DNA of 26,935 nucleotides. It comes from CAVAWX01 sp963614215. Its GTDB lineage: Bacteria > Actinomycetota > Coriobacteriia > Coriobacteriales > QAMH01. Below are positions 1 to 7,598 of this stretch, piece by piece. Made by a program: the position numbers and the translations under genes. The stretch lies in the NCBI GenBank assembly GCA_963614215.1, contig CAVECB010000024.1, positions 1 to 26,935 of the forward strand. The letters are read 5' to 3'. Numbering within the stretch: position 1 is the first letter of the stretch; every line of letters begins with the position of its first letter. The notes beneath the pieces are model-generated. The model was not told the origin of the DNA. It did no database searches and saw only the letters and a list, made by a program, of their open reading frames with translations.

Positions 1-74
1 ACGAGGCCTACACGAACGAGGGCGTCCAGATCCTCGACCTGCCCAGATGGCTGCTTGGCGAGCAAGAGTTCTGA
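1..74 (+). CDS. C-terminal tail of an unidentified protein (5' end outside window)
   Basis: An open frame entering from the left edge (first full codon at base 3) ends at TGA 72-74 and encodes 23 residues, ending LLGEQEF. It runs in the same direction as the glycosyltransferase at 375. Too little is present to recognise a family. The acidic/hydrophobic tail and the following envelope genes make an envelope-related gene plausible, but that is only inference from position. It could also be a chance open frame. Confidence 0.45.
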   Translation, partial: EAYTNEGVQILDLPRWLLGEQEF

Positions 75-374
75 GGGGTTCGGCGTCGCGGTCCTTCGAC
101 GTCGTAAAGGATGCGGCAACAGTCGAAATTCCGATGTTTGAATGGCCGAAGGCTTTTCACACAGGATGCGCTGCGCGCCCTGGCGGAAAAGGCGTACACT
201 TCTCGGGCAAAGCAACGGGCACCTGCGGCACTGCCGCAAAATCGCGGGCTTTCACGACGGTAAAATACCGAGCGTCTGATGGAACCGAGCGTCTGATAGG
301 ACTCATGTGCCTGAGGGGGCGCATACGCGCCGACGGGTCGCCTTGGGGTCTGCGTACGAAAAACGGGAGACGAC
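75..374. other. Intergenic region with a hairpin and a 14-bp direct repeat
   Basis: No convincing gene is seen in these 300 bases; the frames open across it lack a ribosome site and recognisable content. It contains a perfect 6-bp stem with a 3-nt loop at 224-238 (TGCGGC/GCCGCA), a possible -10 box TAAAAT at 261-266, and two copies of ACCGAGCGTCTGAT at 267-280 and 284-297. It probably serves as the promoter region for the glycosyltransferase at 375. Confidence 0.5.
267..297. repeat. Two perfect 14-bp direct repeats with 17-bp period
   Basis: ACCGAGCGTCTGAT occurs at 267-280 and again at 284-297, separated by 3 bases. The pair sits immediately after a TAAAAT box (261-266) and about 80 bases before the start codon at 375. 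The placement fits either a tandem operator or a simple duplication; the sequence alone cannot decide. Confidence 0.6.
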
Positions 375-1373
375 GTGACACAACTCGACAACAGTATCGA
401 CCTCACCCTCGTGGCCTCGGCCTATAACGAGCAGGACAACGTCGTGCCCTTCTACGAGGCGGCCGTCTTGGCGGCAGACGCGGCGGGCAAGACCCTCGAA
501 ATCGTCTTCGTGGACGACGGCAGCGCCGATGCGACGGGCTCTCGCCTGCGCGAGATTGTGGAGCGGGCGGGTCGCGAGGGCCGCATCGTGCGCGTCGTCT
601 CGTTTTCGCGCAACTTCGGCAAGGAGGCGGCGATGTATGCCGGTCTTGGCCAGGCGAGCGGGCGGTGCTGTTGCTTCATTGACACGGACCTGCAGCAGCG
701 CCCCGAGACGGCCTTTGCCATGCTGGCCGAGCTCGAGAAAAACCCTGGCTTCGACTGCGTGGCCGCCTATCAGGAAAACCGCCGCCAGGGACGCGTGCGC
801 GCGTGGTTTTCGCGGCGCTTCTACGGAACCTTTTCCTCCTCGTCGGGGCTTGACGTGGTGGCGGGTGCGAGCGATTTTCGCGTGTTCACCCGCCCCGTCG
901 CCGAAGCGCTCTTGCGCATGCCGGAGTACTTTCGCTTCTCGAAAGGGCTCTTCGCGTGGATCGGCTTTAAGACCTTGCCGTTTGCCTATACGCCCGACGA
1001 ACGCCTCTCGGGCACCACGACCTGGTCGTTTTCAAGCCTTGTGCGCTACGCCGCCGACGGCATCCTCTCGTTTTCGACCTTTCCGCTGCGCATCGCGACG
1101 GTGTGTGGCAGCGTCGCCGCTCTCGCCGCGCTGGTCTACGCCATTGTCGTAGCTGTGCAACGCATCGCCTTCGGCATCGAGGTGCCGGGGTATGCCACCA
1201 TTGTCATCCTCATACTCCTAATCGGCGGCGTGCAGCTGCTCGTCTTGGGGATAATGGGGGAGTATTTGGCGCGCGCCTACATCCAGGGCAAGCATCGCCC
1301 TGTCTACATCGTGCGCGAGACGCTGTCGTCGACGCCGGCGGACAGCGCGGCGCGCGGGGACGGGAGCCTATAG
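375..1373 (+). CDS. Polyprenyl-phosphate-type family 2 glycosyltransferase (GtrB/DPM-like)
   Basis: A 332-residue protein with a GT2 catalytic domain followed by two membrane segments. Visible motifs are ASAYNEQDN near residue 14, VDDGS at 46-50, and the metal/nucleotide-binding DTDLQ at 103-107. Hydrophobic helices lie at about 237-264 and 273-300, followed by the typical GEYLARAY...HRPVYIV ending. This architecture belongs to enzymes that load a sugar from a nucleotide donor onto a polyprenyl phosphate carrier (GtrB/YfdH/ArnC/DPM1 group) on the cytoplasmic face of the membrane. The start is GTG 375, preceded by GGGAG at 366-370. With the CDP-glycerol transferase-like gene 114 nt downstream it suggests wall glycopolymer or protein decoration. 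Donor sugar and acceptor cannot be read from the sequence. Confidence 0.9.
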   Translation: MTQLDNSIDLTLVASAYNEQDNVVPFYEAAVLAADAAGKTLEIVFVDDGSADATGSRLREIVERAGREGRIVRVVSFSRNFGKEAAMYAGLGQASGRCCCFIDTDLQQRPETAFAMLAELEKNPGFDCVAAYQENRRQGRVRAWFSRRFYGTFSSSSGLDVVAGASDFRVFTRPVAEALLRMPEYFRFSKGLFAWIGFKTLPFAYTPDERLSGTTTWSFSSLVRYAADGILSFSTFPLRIATVCGSVAALAALVYAIVVAVQRIAFGIEVPGYATIVILILLIGGVQLLVLGIMGEYLARAYIQGKHRPVYIVRETLSSTPADSAARGDGSL

Positions 1374-1487
1374 CCCAAGAGCCTCGGCGCGCCAGGCGGC
1401 AAGGTATGCGAGGCCGTACTCTCTCGTTGGGGAGTAACGTGATGAACACACTTGCATGAAGGGGCGAGAAGAAGGGGGCGATTCGAC

Positions 1488-2777
1488 ATGGGACTTGGGA
1501 GCGTGTTGCGCGCGTTGCGGCGCCTGAGCACCGACTATTCGAAGATGCTGCGCACGCTGCCCCTCGACGAGCGCCTCGTCTTGCTCGACGCCCAATGCGG
1601 GCGCTCCATCTGCGGCAACATGTTCTACATGGCTCGCGAGCTGGCCGAAAACCCGACGTATGCGGACTTCGAGTTGTGGATGTCGACCACCCATTCTTCA
1701 GGGCGCGACGCGGCAAAACTGCTCGCGGCCGCGGGGCTAGACGGGCGGGTGAAGCTCGTATTTCGCAGGTCACGCCGCTACTTCAAGCTGCTTGCGAGCG
1801 CCAAATGGCTCCTTACCGACACCTGCTTTCCCGACGAGTGGGTCAAGCGCGAGGGACAGGTCGTGGCAAACACCTGGCACGGCACGCCGCTCAAATGCAT
1901 GGGGCGCGACATCCACGAGGGTTTCCAAGACATCGACAACCCGCGCAAAAACCTGCTTGCCGCCGATTTTCTCCTCTTTCCCAGCCGCTATGCCGCCGAG
2001 GTCATGGCTGGTGCCTACATGCTGGGCGAGGGGACGGATGCGGGGACGGGCGCGGAGAGGGGCGACGGTCAGCCCGGCGACGGGCGCGACAGCGCTTCGC
2101 TTTCCTACAAAGGGGTGAACGCGGGGACAGACCCGACCGTGCTCTTTTCCGGCTATCCGCGCAACACGGCCTTTTTTGACGAGGCCCGGCGCACGCAGGT
2201 GCGCGCGCAGCTCGGCATCGAGGATGCGCACGCCATCGCCTATCTGCCCACGCACCGCCCGCCCGCATCCGACGAAAGCCAGCCCGTCGATTTCCAGCGC
2301 GTGCTGGCCGAACTCGACGCTTGTTTGGGTGAAGGCCAGGTTCTCTTTGCCCAGCTTCACCCTATCGCGGCAGGACAGATCGACTTCTCCGCCTTCGCGC
2401 GCGTACACCCCTTTCCCTGCGACCTCGAGCTCTACGAGGCCCTGGCTGCCTGCGATGCGCTGATCACCGACTATTCGAGCGTCATGTTCGACTATGCCGC
2501 ATGCGGCCGCCCTATCGCGCTTTTCGCCTTCGACGAAGCGAAGTATTTCGCCAGCCGCGGTGCCTATCTGCGCCTAGACGAGCTGCCTTTTCCGAAGGCG
2601 GCCACAGCAGCCGACGCGCTGGCTGCACTCGACGCCCCGCAGCCGGACCGCGCAGCGTTTCTGGAGCGCTTCTGCCCTCACGAAGGCCCATATGCGACGG
2701 CCGATCTGTGCGCCCGCGTTTTTACCGGTGCCCGCAGCCCCCGCATCGTCGAGGAGCGGCTTTTGGATATCGTTTGA
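1488..2777 (+). CDS. CDP-glycerol glycerophosphotransferase-like protein (TagB/TagF family)
   Basis: A 429-residue protein with the two hallmarks of the CDP-glycerol:polyglycerophosphate transferase family: WHGTPLK near residues 130-136 and ITDYSSVMFDYA at 326-337. Members transfer glycerol-phosphate (or related polyol-phosphate) units to a wall teichoic-acid-type or capsule polymer at the inner face of the membrane. I chose ATG 1488 because AGGGGG lies 8 nt upstream (1474-1479). An in-frame TTG at 1452 would add 12 residues but lacks a good site. At about 430 residues it is closer to the short, single-domain members than to long TagF polymerases. Residues about 181-216 form a Gly/Asp/Ala-rich insertion between conserved blocks. 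A five-codon frame (1442-1459, MNTLA) lies just upstream and is probably chance. Confidence 0.88.
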   Translation: MGLGSVLRALRRLSTDYSKMLRTLPLDERLVLLDAQCGRSICGNMFYMARELAENPTYADFELWMSTTHSSGRDAAKLLAAAGLDGRVKLVFRRSRRYFKLLASAKWLLTDTCFPDEWVKREGQVVANTWHGTPLKCMGRDIHEGFQDIDNPRKNLLAADFLLFPSRYAAEVMAGAYMLGEGTDAGTGAERGDGQPGDGRDSASLSYKGVNAGTDPTVLFSGYPRNTAFFDEARRTQVRAQLGIEDAHAIAYLPTHRPPASDESQPVDFQRVLAELDACLGEGQVLFAQLHPIAAGQIDFSAFARVHPFPCDLELYEALAACDALITDYSSVMFDYAACGRPIALFAFDEAKYFASRGAYLRLDELPFPKAATAADALAALDAPQPDRAAFLERFCPHEGPYATADLCARVFTGARSPRIVEERLLDIV

Positions 2778-2867
2778 GGCAAAACGCGCGGGGGCAGCTT
2801 GCCACAGATGCTGCCCGCCTAGGCGCAAGGGAGCTATTGCGCGCTCTTTCATGAGGGCGATGATGTG

Positions 2868-2895
2868 GCGGGGGAAATTTCAAATTTTTCCCCGC
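2868..2895 (+). terminator. Strong near-perfect hairpin, possible terminator after the TagF-like gene
   Basis: GCGGGGGAAATTT at 2868-2880 faces AAATTTTTCCCCGC at 2882-2895. They pair almost completely, with one G-T pair and one bulged base. CTTTTT follows at 2908-2913 after a pyrimidine-rich stretch. The T-tract is displaced from the stem, so termination is uncertain; the hairpin could instead be a control element for the promoter at 2926. Confidence 0.4.
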
Positions 2896-2925
2896 GTCCC
2901 CTCCATTCTTTTTGGAGTTCGTGGG

Positions 2926-2931
2926 TATAAT
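2926..2931 (+). promoter_or_regulatory. Consensus -10 box for the YtxH-like gene
   Basis: TATAAT stands at 2926-2931, 45 bases before ATG 2977. No good -35 hexamer is visible at the expected distance. The upstream hairpin (2868-2895) separates this promoter from the preceding gene, so the helical protein is likely transcribed on its own or with the PRC-barrel gene. Confidence 0.6.
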
Positions 2932-2976
2932 CGACAGACGTTTCGAGACACGATCGTGAAAAAGGACGTGATAGAC

Positions 2977-3432
2977 ATGGGCAAGACCACGGCATTCTTT
3001 CTGGGAGTTAGCGCCGGCGCCATCGCCGCTTTGATGCTCACCCCCAAGAACGGGCAGGAGAACCGCCAGCTCGTTGCCGATGCAGCCAATACCTTTGCCG
3101 GCCAGAGCAAGGAATTCGTCAGCAACGCGGGCGAGAACCTGCGTTCCGGCGTGAAGACGGCCACCGGCCGCGTGCAGGATTTCGCCGGCCAGGCGGGCGA
3201 GAATCTGCGTTCCGGTGTGAAGAGCGTGGCCGACCAAGCCGCCCCCGTCGCCGACGACATCCGCATCAAGATCAACGAGGCGCGCGACCGCATCGCCGAG
3301 CAGGTCACGAACCGCCGTGCCAACGTCAAGACCGTGGCCGCCGACGTCTCCGACGTGGCCGCCGACATCAAGGCCGACGTCGAGAAGGGTGCCGCGAAGG
3401 TGAAGGAAGACGTGGCTGCTGCGCAGGCGTAA
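2977..3432 (+). CDS. YtxH-like membrane-anchored amphipathic-helix protein
   Basis: A 151-residue protein. Residues 4-20 form a short Gly/Ala-rich hydrophobic segment (FFLGVSAGAIAALMLTP) typical of YtxH/gas-vesicle-GvpP-like proteins. The remainder is a long charged helix. It contains two copies of GENLRSGVK spaced 22 residues apart and further A-D-V/I-K periodicities of about 11 residues, the pattern of lipid-binding or LEA-like helices. ATG 2977 has AAAGGA (2961-2966) at a suitable distance. The frame is open further upstream, but that extension lacks a start signal and reads like noise. The PRC-barrel gene follows 18 nt later. The likely role is envelope stress or membrane association; no enzyme activity is suggested. 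Confidence 0.75.
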   Translation: MGKTTAFFLGVSAGAIAALMLTPKNGQENRQLVADAANTFAGQSKEFVSNAGENLRSGVKTATGRVQDFAGQAGENLRSGVKSVADQAAPVADDIRIKINEARDRIAEQVTNRRANVKTVAADVSDVAADIKADVEKGAAKVKEDVAAAQA

Positions 3433-3450
3433 AACCCTGCACCCCTCTTT

Positions 3451-4188
3451 ATGTTCTCGACCCTGAACGCCCACAAGCAGCGCGTCTTCACCACGCGCAA
3501 GAAAGACGGCACCCCGAGGTTTTTCGGCAAGGTGCGCCGGGTGGTCTTCCATCCGTCCAAGCCTGAGGCCATCGGGGTCATCGTCAAGCGTCCCGACTTG
3601 CTGTGGATGTTCAAACGCAAAGAGCGCTTTGCCGCCCTCGATCGCCTCGTGGCGTGCGAGGGCGGTTTTCTCGTCGAAGACGACCGCGCGGACACGTGGG
3701 ATGCGGCCGCCTGCAAACGTCTCGGCGTCGATTTCGACGACTGCCTGCTGTGGGACTACATGGATTGCGTGAACGAGGACGGCGAGAAGCTCGGCACCAT
3801 CGCTGCCGTCGCCTTTTCCGAAGACGATTTCACCATAGACCACATCGACATTTCCTCTGGGCGTACCGAGCGCGCGCTCACCGGCGCCCGCAACATCTCC
3901 GCCGCGCGCATTAAGGGCTATCGCGACGGGGCGATTGTCGTCGACGTGGCCGCAGACGAGGTGGTCGCGGAGGGCGGCCTTGCGGGCAAGGCGGGCAAGA
4001 CCTGGGCTGCGGCCAAGCACAAGACAGACGAGGCGCGCCGCAAGACCGACGAAAAGGCCACGAAGTTTGCCGACGAGGCAGGCGATAAAGCCGAGGCTGC
4101 CGGCGAGAAACTCGGACGCCAGGTGGGCGTTTGGGGCCAGATGTTCAAGGACTTCAAAAGCGAGTACGACAAGGCCTCCAAGGAGTGA
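3451..4188 (+). CDS. PRC-barrel domain protein with helical C-terminal tail
   Basis: A 245-residue protein. The first half reads as two PRC-barrel-type beta modules (about 1-80 and 85-175), seen for example in FGKVRRVVFHP and GEKLGTIAAVAF. The last 60-70 residues are a Lys/Ala/Asp/Glu-rich amphipathic helix (KTDEARRKTDEKATKFADE) much like the YtxH-like protein just upstream. PRC barrels act as small protein- or RNA-binding adaptors in many settings. ATG 3451 lacks a clear ribosome site, so translation may depend on the preceding gene, 18 nt away. There is no transmembrane segment. The shared tail style suggests the two products work together, perhaps at the membrane; this is inference. Confidence 0.75.
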   Translation: MFSTLNAHKQRVFTTRKKDGTPRFFGKVRRVVFHPSKPEAIGVIVKRPDLLWMFKRKERFAALDRLVACEGGFLVEDDRADTWDAAACKRLGVDFDDCLLWDYMDCVNEDGEKLGTIAAVAFSEDDFTIDHIDISSGRTERALTGARNISAARIKGYRDGAIVVDVAADEVVAEGGLAGKAGKTWAAAKHKTDEARRKTDEKATKFADEAGDKAEAAGEKLGRQVGVWGQMFKDFKSEYDKASKE

Positions 4189-4303
4189 GTGCCCCGCGCC
4201 CGCGCGAAACCTGAAAATTCGATAGATTCACGTAGGCCTCCGCGTGCGCGTGCTAGGCTATACGCCACGTTTTGAAAGCACACGGGAAGGTGTGAATTCG
4301 AAG

Positions 4304-5647
4304 ATGAACCTAAACCCTGTCGTTGTCATCCCGACGTATTGGACCTCGCGCCGCAGTTCGCTTGCCGACGCGGCGGTCTACGACCATATGACCCCCATCG
4401 ACAAGCCGGGTGAGCTGCCGCGTTGCCTGAAGAGCCTGCAAAAGGTCGCGGGCGTGGGGCGCGTTGTCTTGCTCGTGGTGGCAGGGCCTGGCGTCGAGAC
4501 CCAGGCCGCCGACAAGGTGCGCGCCATCGCCGCGAATTTCCCGCAGCTCAACACTACCGTTATCGGGGAAGCTGAGTTGCGCTACGTGCATCGCCGCATG
4601 GAGCAGCTGGGCATGGGCGCCTTCGCGCCGGCGGCCTCGCTGTCCGGATACGGCGCGGTGCGCAACCTGGGGCTGCTCGTCGCCTCCATCTACGGGCACG
4701 ACACTGTCGTTTTCGTCGACGACGACGAGGTGGTGGCCACGGAGGACTTCCTCGCGCGCGCCGTCCACGGCATCGCCATGACCACGCCCGACGGCTCTAT
4801 CGTCACGGCGAAGACCGGGTTTTTCCTCAACGAAGCCAACGACTACAAGGCACCGGAGAAAAGCGCCTGGTACGACTTCATGTGGAACAAAAACAAGGAC
4901 TTCAACGCCTATATCGAGCGCGTCGTCGCAGGGCCTCGGCTTTCGGTGGCCCAAACCGCGTGCGGCGGCTGCATGACCCTGCACGCCGATGCCTACGGAT
5001 CGGTGGCCTTCGACCCGTGGATCACGCGCGGCGAAGACCTCGACTACCTGCTGAATTTGCGCATGCACGGGGTGTCGATGTGGTTCGACAACCAGTTTTT
5101 TCTGCGCCACATGCCGCCCGATGTGGCCGATACGCCCACGCGCTTCGAGCAAGACGTCTACCGCTGGTTTTACGAGAACCGCAAAATCGAGTTCGCCAAG
5201 ACCCAGATCGACCTCATGCAGGTGGACCCGTCCTCGCTTTCGCCCTATCCCGGCCCGTGGCTGTCGAGCAAGATAGGCACCCGCGTGCGCGTGACGGCGC
5301 TGCTGCGCGCCATCGGCAAAAAAGAGCGCGGCGCGTACTGGCGCATCGGCAGCGCCTCGCGCAAGAAAGCCGGCGAGTACGCGCGCGAGAATTGCGCCAA
5401 CTACTTCGAGTTCCAGCACAATTGGCCGCAGATTGTGCGCAGTATGTGGGACTATCGCCCGCTTGCCAGCCAGCTGTCCACCATGCACTCGATTTCCGCG
5501 ACCAGCGGCTTCACCGGGCGTTTCTCGGCCATCGGCAGTGATGCGCTTGGTACAGCGGGCGCCGGTGCCACGCGCACGGATGCGCGGACTTCTGCGGGCT
5601 TGGGCGCAAGCGCAGGCGCAGACGCGGGCGCGAACTCCGCATCCTAG
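4304..5647 (+). CDS. GT-A-type glycosyltransferase of unknown specificity
   Basis: A 447-residue protein beginning MNLNPVVVIPTYW, with a beta-strand/PTYW start and a DXD-type motif FVDDDE at about 137-142, the pattern of metal-dependent GT-A glycosyltransferases. A second region (CGGCMTLHADAYG and ITRGEDLDYLLNLR) resembles the acceptor-side GED/D motif of GT2 enzymes. The protein is soluble by appearance. The last 30 or so residues are an Ala/Gly/Thr-rich low-complexity tail. ATG 4304 is chosen; GGGAAGG at 4284-4290 lies 13 nt upstream, which is rather far. The gene is followed 22 nt later by the sensor kinase. Sugar and acceptor are unknown; surface glycan synthesis is the best guess from context. 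Confidence 0.75.
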   Translation: MNLNPVVVIPTYWTSRRSSLADAAVYDHMTPIDKPGELPRCLKSLQKVAGVGRVVLLVVAGPGVETQAADKVRAIAANFPQLNTTVIGEAELRYVHRRMEQLGMGAFAPAASLSGYGAVRNLGLLVASIYGHDTVVFVDDDEVVATEDFLARAVHGIAMTTPDGSIVTAKTGFFLNEANDYKAPEKSAWYDFMWNKNKDFNAYIERVVAGPRLSVAQTACGGCMTLHADAYGSVAFDPWITRGEDLDYLLNLRMHGVSMWFDNQFFLRHMPPDVADTPTRFEQDVYRWFYENRKIEFAKTQIDLMQVDPSSLSPYPGPWLSSKIGTRVRVTALLRAIGKKERGAYWRIGSASRKKAGEYARENCANYFEFQHNWPQIVRSMWDYRPLASQLSTMHSISATSGFTGRFSAIGSDALGTAGAGATRTDARTSAGLGASAGADAGANSAS

Positions 5648-5669
5648 CGGGCGAAAAGGCGCGCCTCTC

Positions 5670-7001
5670 ATGCCCCCTGCCGTCGTCACACCCTCGCCGA
5701 ACACGAGCAAGCGTCTGTCGTTCGTGCAGCACGTGCTCTTCATCGTGGCTGCGATGGCCTGCTTCGTCATCTTCAGCGCGGGCGCCATCGGCGGCGTGTT
5801 CTTCCCCGACATCGTCTCGCTGCCCATCACTCTCATTTGCATACTGGGCATGTTCACCCTCGCCTTGGTGTCGCTTTTGACCTCGGGAAACTCCGACCAC
5901 GTGAAGGCGCGCCAGACCAACGAGACCCTGGGGTTGGCCAGCCGCACCATCTCCTACATGATCAAAGGCCTCGACAACGCCTCGGCGCAACCCGTGTGCG
6001 ACCTGCTGCTGCCGCATGTCTCGTCCATCTCGGTGGCCATCACCGGTCGCGAGCAGATTTTGGGCTTTGCGGGCGAGGACGCGGAAAACCACCTCGTCGG
6101 CACGCCCATCCAGACCCAAGTCACGCGCGACGTGCTCCGCGACGGCAAGACGCGCATCGTGGAGTCGGCCGAGGCCATCGGCTTTGTGCGCAAAAACGCG
6201 CGCATCAAGGCGGCCATCATAGCCGCCCTGACCATGAACCACTCGATTGTGGGCACGTTGAAGTTCTACTACTCCTCGCCGCGGCGCATCGACGAAAACC
6301 AAACGGCTATGGCGGAAGGCTTCGCGACCCTCCTGTCCGCGCAGCTCACCTTGTCCGTGGTCGAGCAGCAGACCGAGCTGGCCACGCGCATGGAGCTAAA
6401 GGCGCTGCAGGCCCAGATCAACCCGCACTTTCTTTTCAACACAATCAACACGATTGCGAGCTACACGCGCACCGACCCCGAGCGCGGCCGCGACATGCTG
6501 CGCGAGTTCGCCGTCTACTACCGCCGCTTGCTGGAAAACTCCGAGGACCTGATTGCGCTGGAGGCCGAGATCGAACAGACGCAGCGCTACCTGATGTTTC
6601 AGCGTGCGCGCTTCGGCGAGGACGCCATCTTGATGGAAGTGGACATCGAAGACGGGCTCGAGCAGCTGAAGGTGCCTGCGTTCGTCGTGCAGCCCATCGT
6701 GGAAAACGCGGTCGGGCACGCGCGCCGCGACGACGGAAGCCCCCTGCACATCGGGGTGCGCGCATACCGTGAGGAAGGCGGCGTGGTCGTGGCTGTGCGA
6801 GACGACGGGGTGGGCATACCCGCAGAGCGCCTGCACACGGTGGTGGGCGGCGGCTCGAAGACGGGCATGGGCATCGCGTTGAAGAACGTGAACGCGCGCC
6901 TGCAGGGATATTTCGGCGGGACCTCCGGGCTATGCGTGGAATCCGTGGAAGGTGAGGGCACGACGGTGACGCTGATGCTTGCCGAGGTGGAGGGACTGTA
7001 A
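5670..7001 (+). CDS. LytS/YehU-type sensor histidine kinase
   Basis: A 443-residue membrane kinase. Two N-terminal membrane helices (about 18-44 and 49-71) are followed by a GAF-like sensory region (about 75-215), then the His_kinase family box QINPHFLFNTINT with the phospho-acceptor His at about 253. A HATPase domain follows with VENAVGHA, DDGVGIP and GGGSKTGMGIAL. This is the LytS/YehU/NatK class, which normally passes phosphate to a LytTR-domain regulator. No regulator gene lies on either side here. ATG 5670 is chosen because the open frame upstream overlaps the preceding gene and looks like shadow sequence; AAAAGG (5654-5659) precedes it. It sits 22 nt after the glycosyltransferase and is probably cotranscribed with it. 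Confidence 0.9.
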   Translation: MPPAVVTPSPNTSKRLSFVQHVLFIVAAMACFVIFSAGAIGGVFFPDIVSLPITLICILGMFTLALVSLLTSGNSDHVKARQTNETLGLASRTISYMIKGLDNASAQPVCDLLLPHVSSISVAITGREQILGFAGEDAENHLVGTPIQTQVTRDVLRDGKTRIVESAEAIGFVRKNARIKAAIIAALTMNHSIVGTLKFYYSSPRRIDENQTAMAEGFATLLSAQLTLSVVEQQTELATRMELKALQAQINPHFLFNTINTIASYTRTDPERGRDMLREFAVYYRRLLENSEDLIALEAEIEQTQRYLMFQRARFGEDAILMEVDIEDGLEQLKVPAFVVQPIVENAVGHARRDDGSPLHIGVRAYREEGGVVVAVRDDGVGIPAERLHTVVGGGSKTGMGIALKNVNARLQGYFGGTSGLCVESVEGEGTTVTLMLAEVEGL

Positions 7002-7031
7002 CCCCATAAGTTTTCGTTGACCAACTCGAAA

Positions 7032-7048
7032 GCGACTGGAATAGTCGC
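7032..7048. promoter_or_regulatory. Perfect inverted repeat between sensor kinase and DUF6110-like gene
   Basis: GCGACT (7032-7037) and AGTCGC (7043-7048) are exact inverted copies around a 5-nt centre. No T-tract follows, so it is not a typical terminator. It lies 23 nt upstream of the -10 box at 7071, a normal operator position. Confidence 0.45.
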
Positions 7049-7067
7049 ACGAAGAGACGCGCGGCTG

Positions 7068-7076
7068 TGGTATAAG
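7068..7076 (+). promoter_or_regulatory. Extended -10 promoter for the DUF6110-like / ATPase genes
   Basis: TGGTATAAG at 7068-7076 fits an extended -10 element (TGn followed by TATAAG). It is 42 bases before ATG 7119. No convincing -35 is visible, which is acceptable for extended -10 promoters. Transcription would cover the small protein and probably the metal ATPase. Confidence 0.6.
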
Positions 7077-7118
7077 TTAGCCGCGTTAAACTTTTTGGCT
7101 TCAACGAAAGGATGCATC

Positions 7119-7478
7119 ATGAGTCTGTTCACCAGCTGCAAGTTTTGGACCTTTGTCGGCGGCGCGGCGGCCGTCGCGGCGGGCACCGCGATCGTGAAGG
7201 CGCCCTGCACGCGCAAGGCGGCCGTCAACGTGCTTGCCAAGGGCATGGAGCTGCAGGAGGCCGCCAAGGAGAGCTTCCAGTCGATGAAAGACGAGGCCGA
7301 CGATTTGGCCGCCGAGGCCCGCGAGAAGGCCGTCGCCGAGGCTGCCGAGGCCGACCGTCGTGCCGCCATCGAGGCTCGCGTGCGCGAGCAGGTGGAGGCC
7401 GAGATGGCTAAGGAGGAGGCCGCCAAGCCCGCTGCCAAGACTGCGGCCAAGACCACGAAGGCCGTCAAGAAGGCTTAA
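7119..7478 (+). CDS. DUF6110-like small membrane-anchored protein
   Basis: A 119-residue protein. A short N-terminal hydrophobic segment (FWTFVGGAAAVAAGTAIV, about 9-26) is followed by a conserved-looking TRKAAVNVLAKGMELQE block, then a Glu/Ala/Lys-rich helix to the end. This is the pattern I associate with the DUF6110 family, small proteins often found beside heavy-metal P-type ATPases in gut Firmicutes and Coriobacteriia. ATG 7119 has AAAGGA (7107-7112) at 6 nt. The ATPase starts 120 nt downstream on the same strand. Function is unknown; the pairing suggests an accessory role in metal transport or membrane organisation. It shares its style with the helical protein at 2977, so a generic YtxH-like label is the alternative. 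Confidence 0.7.
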   Translation: MSLFTSCKFWTFVGGAAAVAAGTAIVKAPCTRKAAVNVLAKGMELQEAAKESFQSMKDEADDLAAEAREKAVAEAAEADRRAAIEARVREQVEAEMAKEEAAKPAAKTAAKTTKAVKKA

Positions 7479-7598
7479 AGAGCGCAGTGGGGGGCTGCAA
7501 GGCATCGGAAGACGCGCGGTTTTCGAGCCTGCGCAAGCTTCAGGTCCGTGCGGCCCTCTCGGCGTTTTTTGGCAGGTCGAGTTTTCAATCGGGACGAG

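Noticed and set aside
1442..1459. Leader peptide MNTLA before the TagF-like gene
   Set aside because: GGGGAG precedes it, but five codons without regulatory codons or a terminator structure are too little to support.
375..5647. A complete teichoic-acid or capsule locus
   Set aside because: Only two glycosyltransferases and one CDP-glycerol transferase-like gene are present, with no flippase, ligase or precursor genes in view, so the polymer cannot be named.
4310..5950. A 546-codon minus-strand frame opposite the glycosyltransferase and sensor kinase
   Set aside because: It crosses two real genes on the other strand, has no ribosome site and low-complexity His/Arg/Ala composition.
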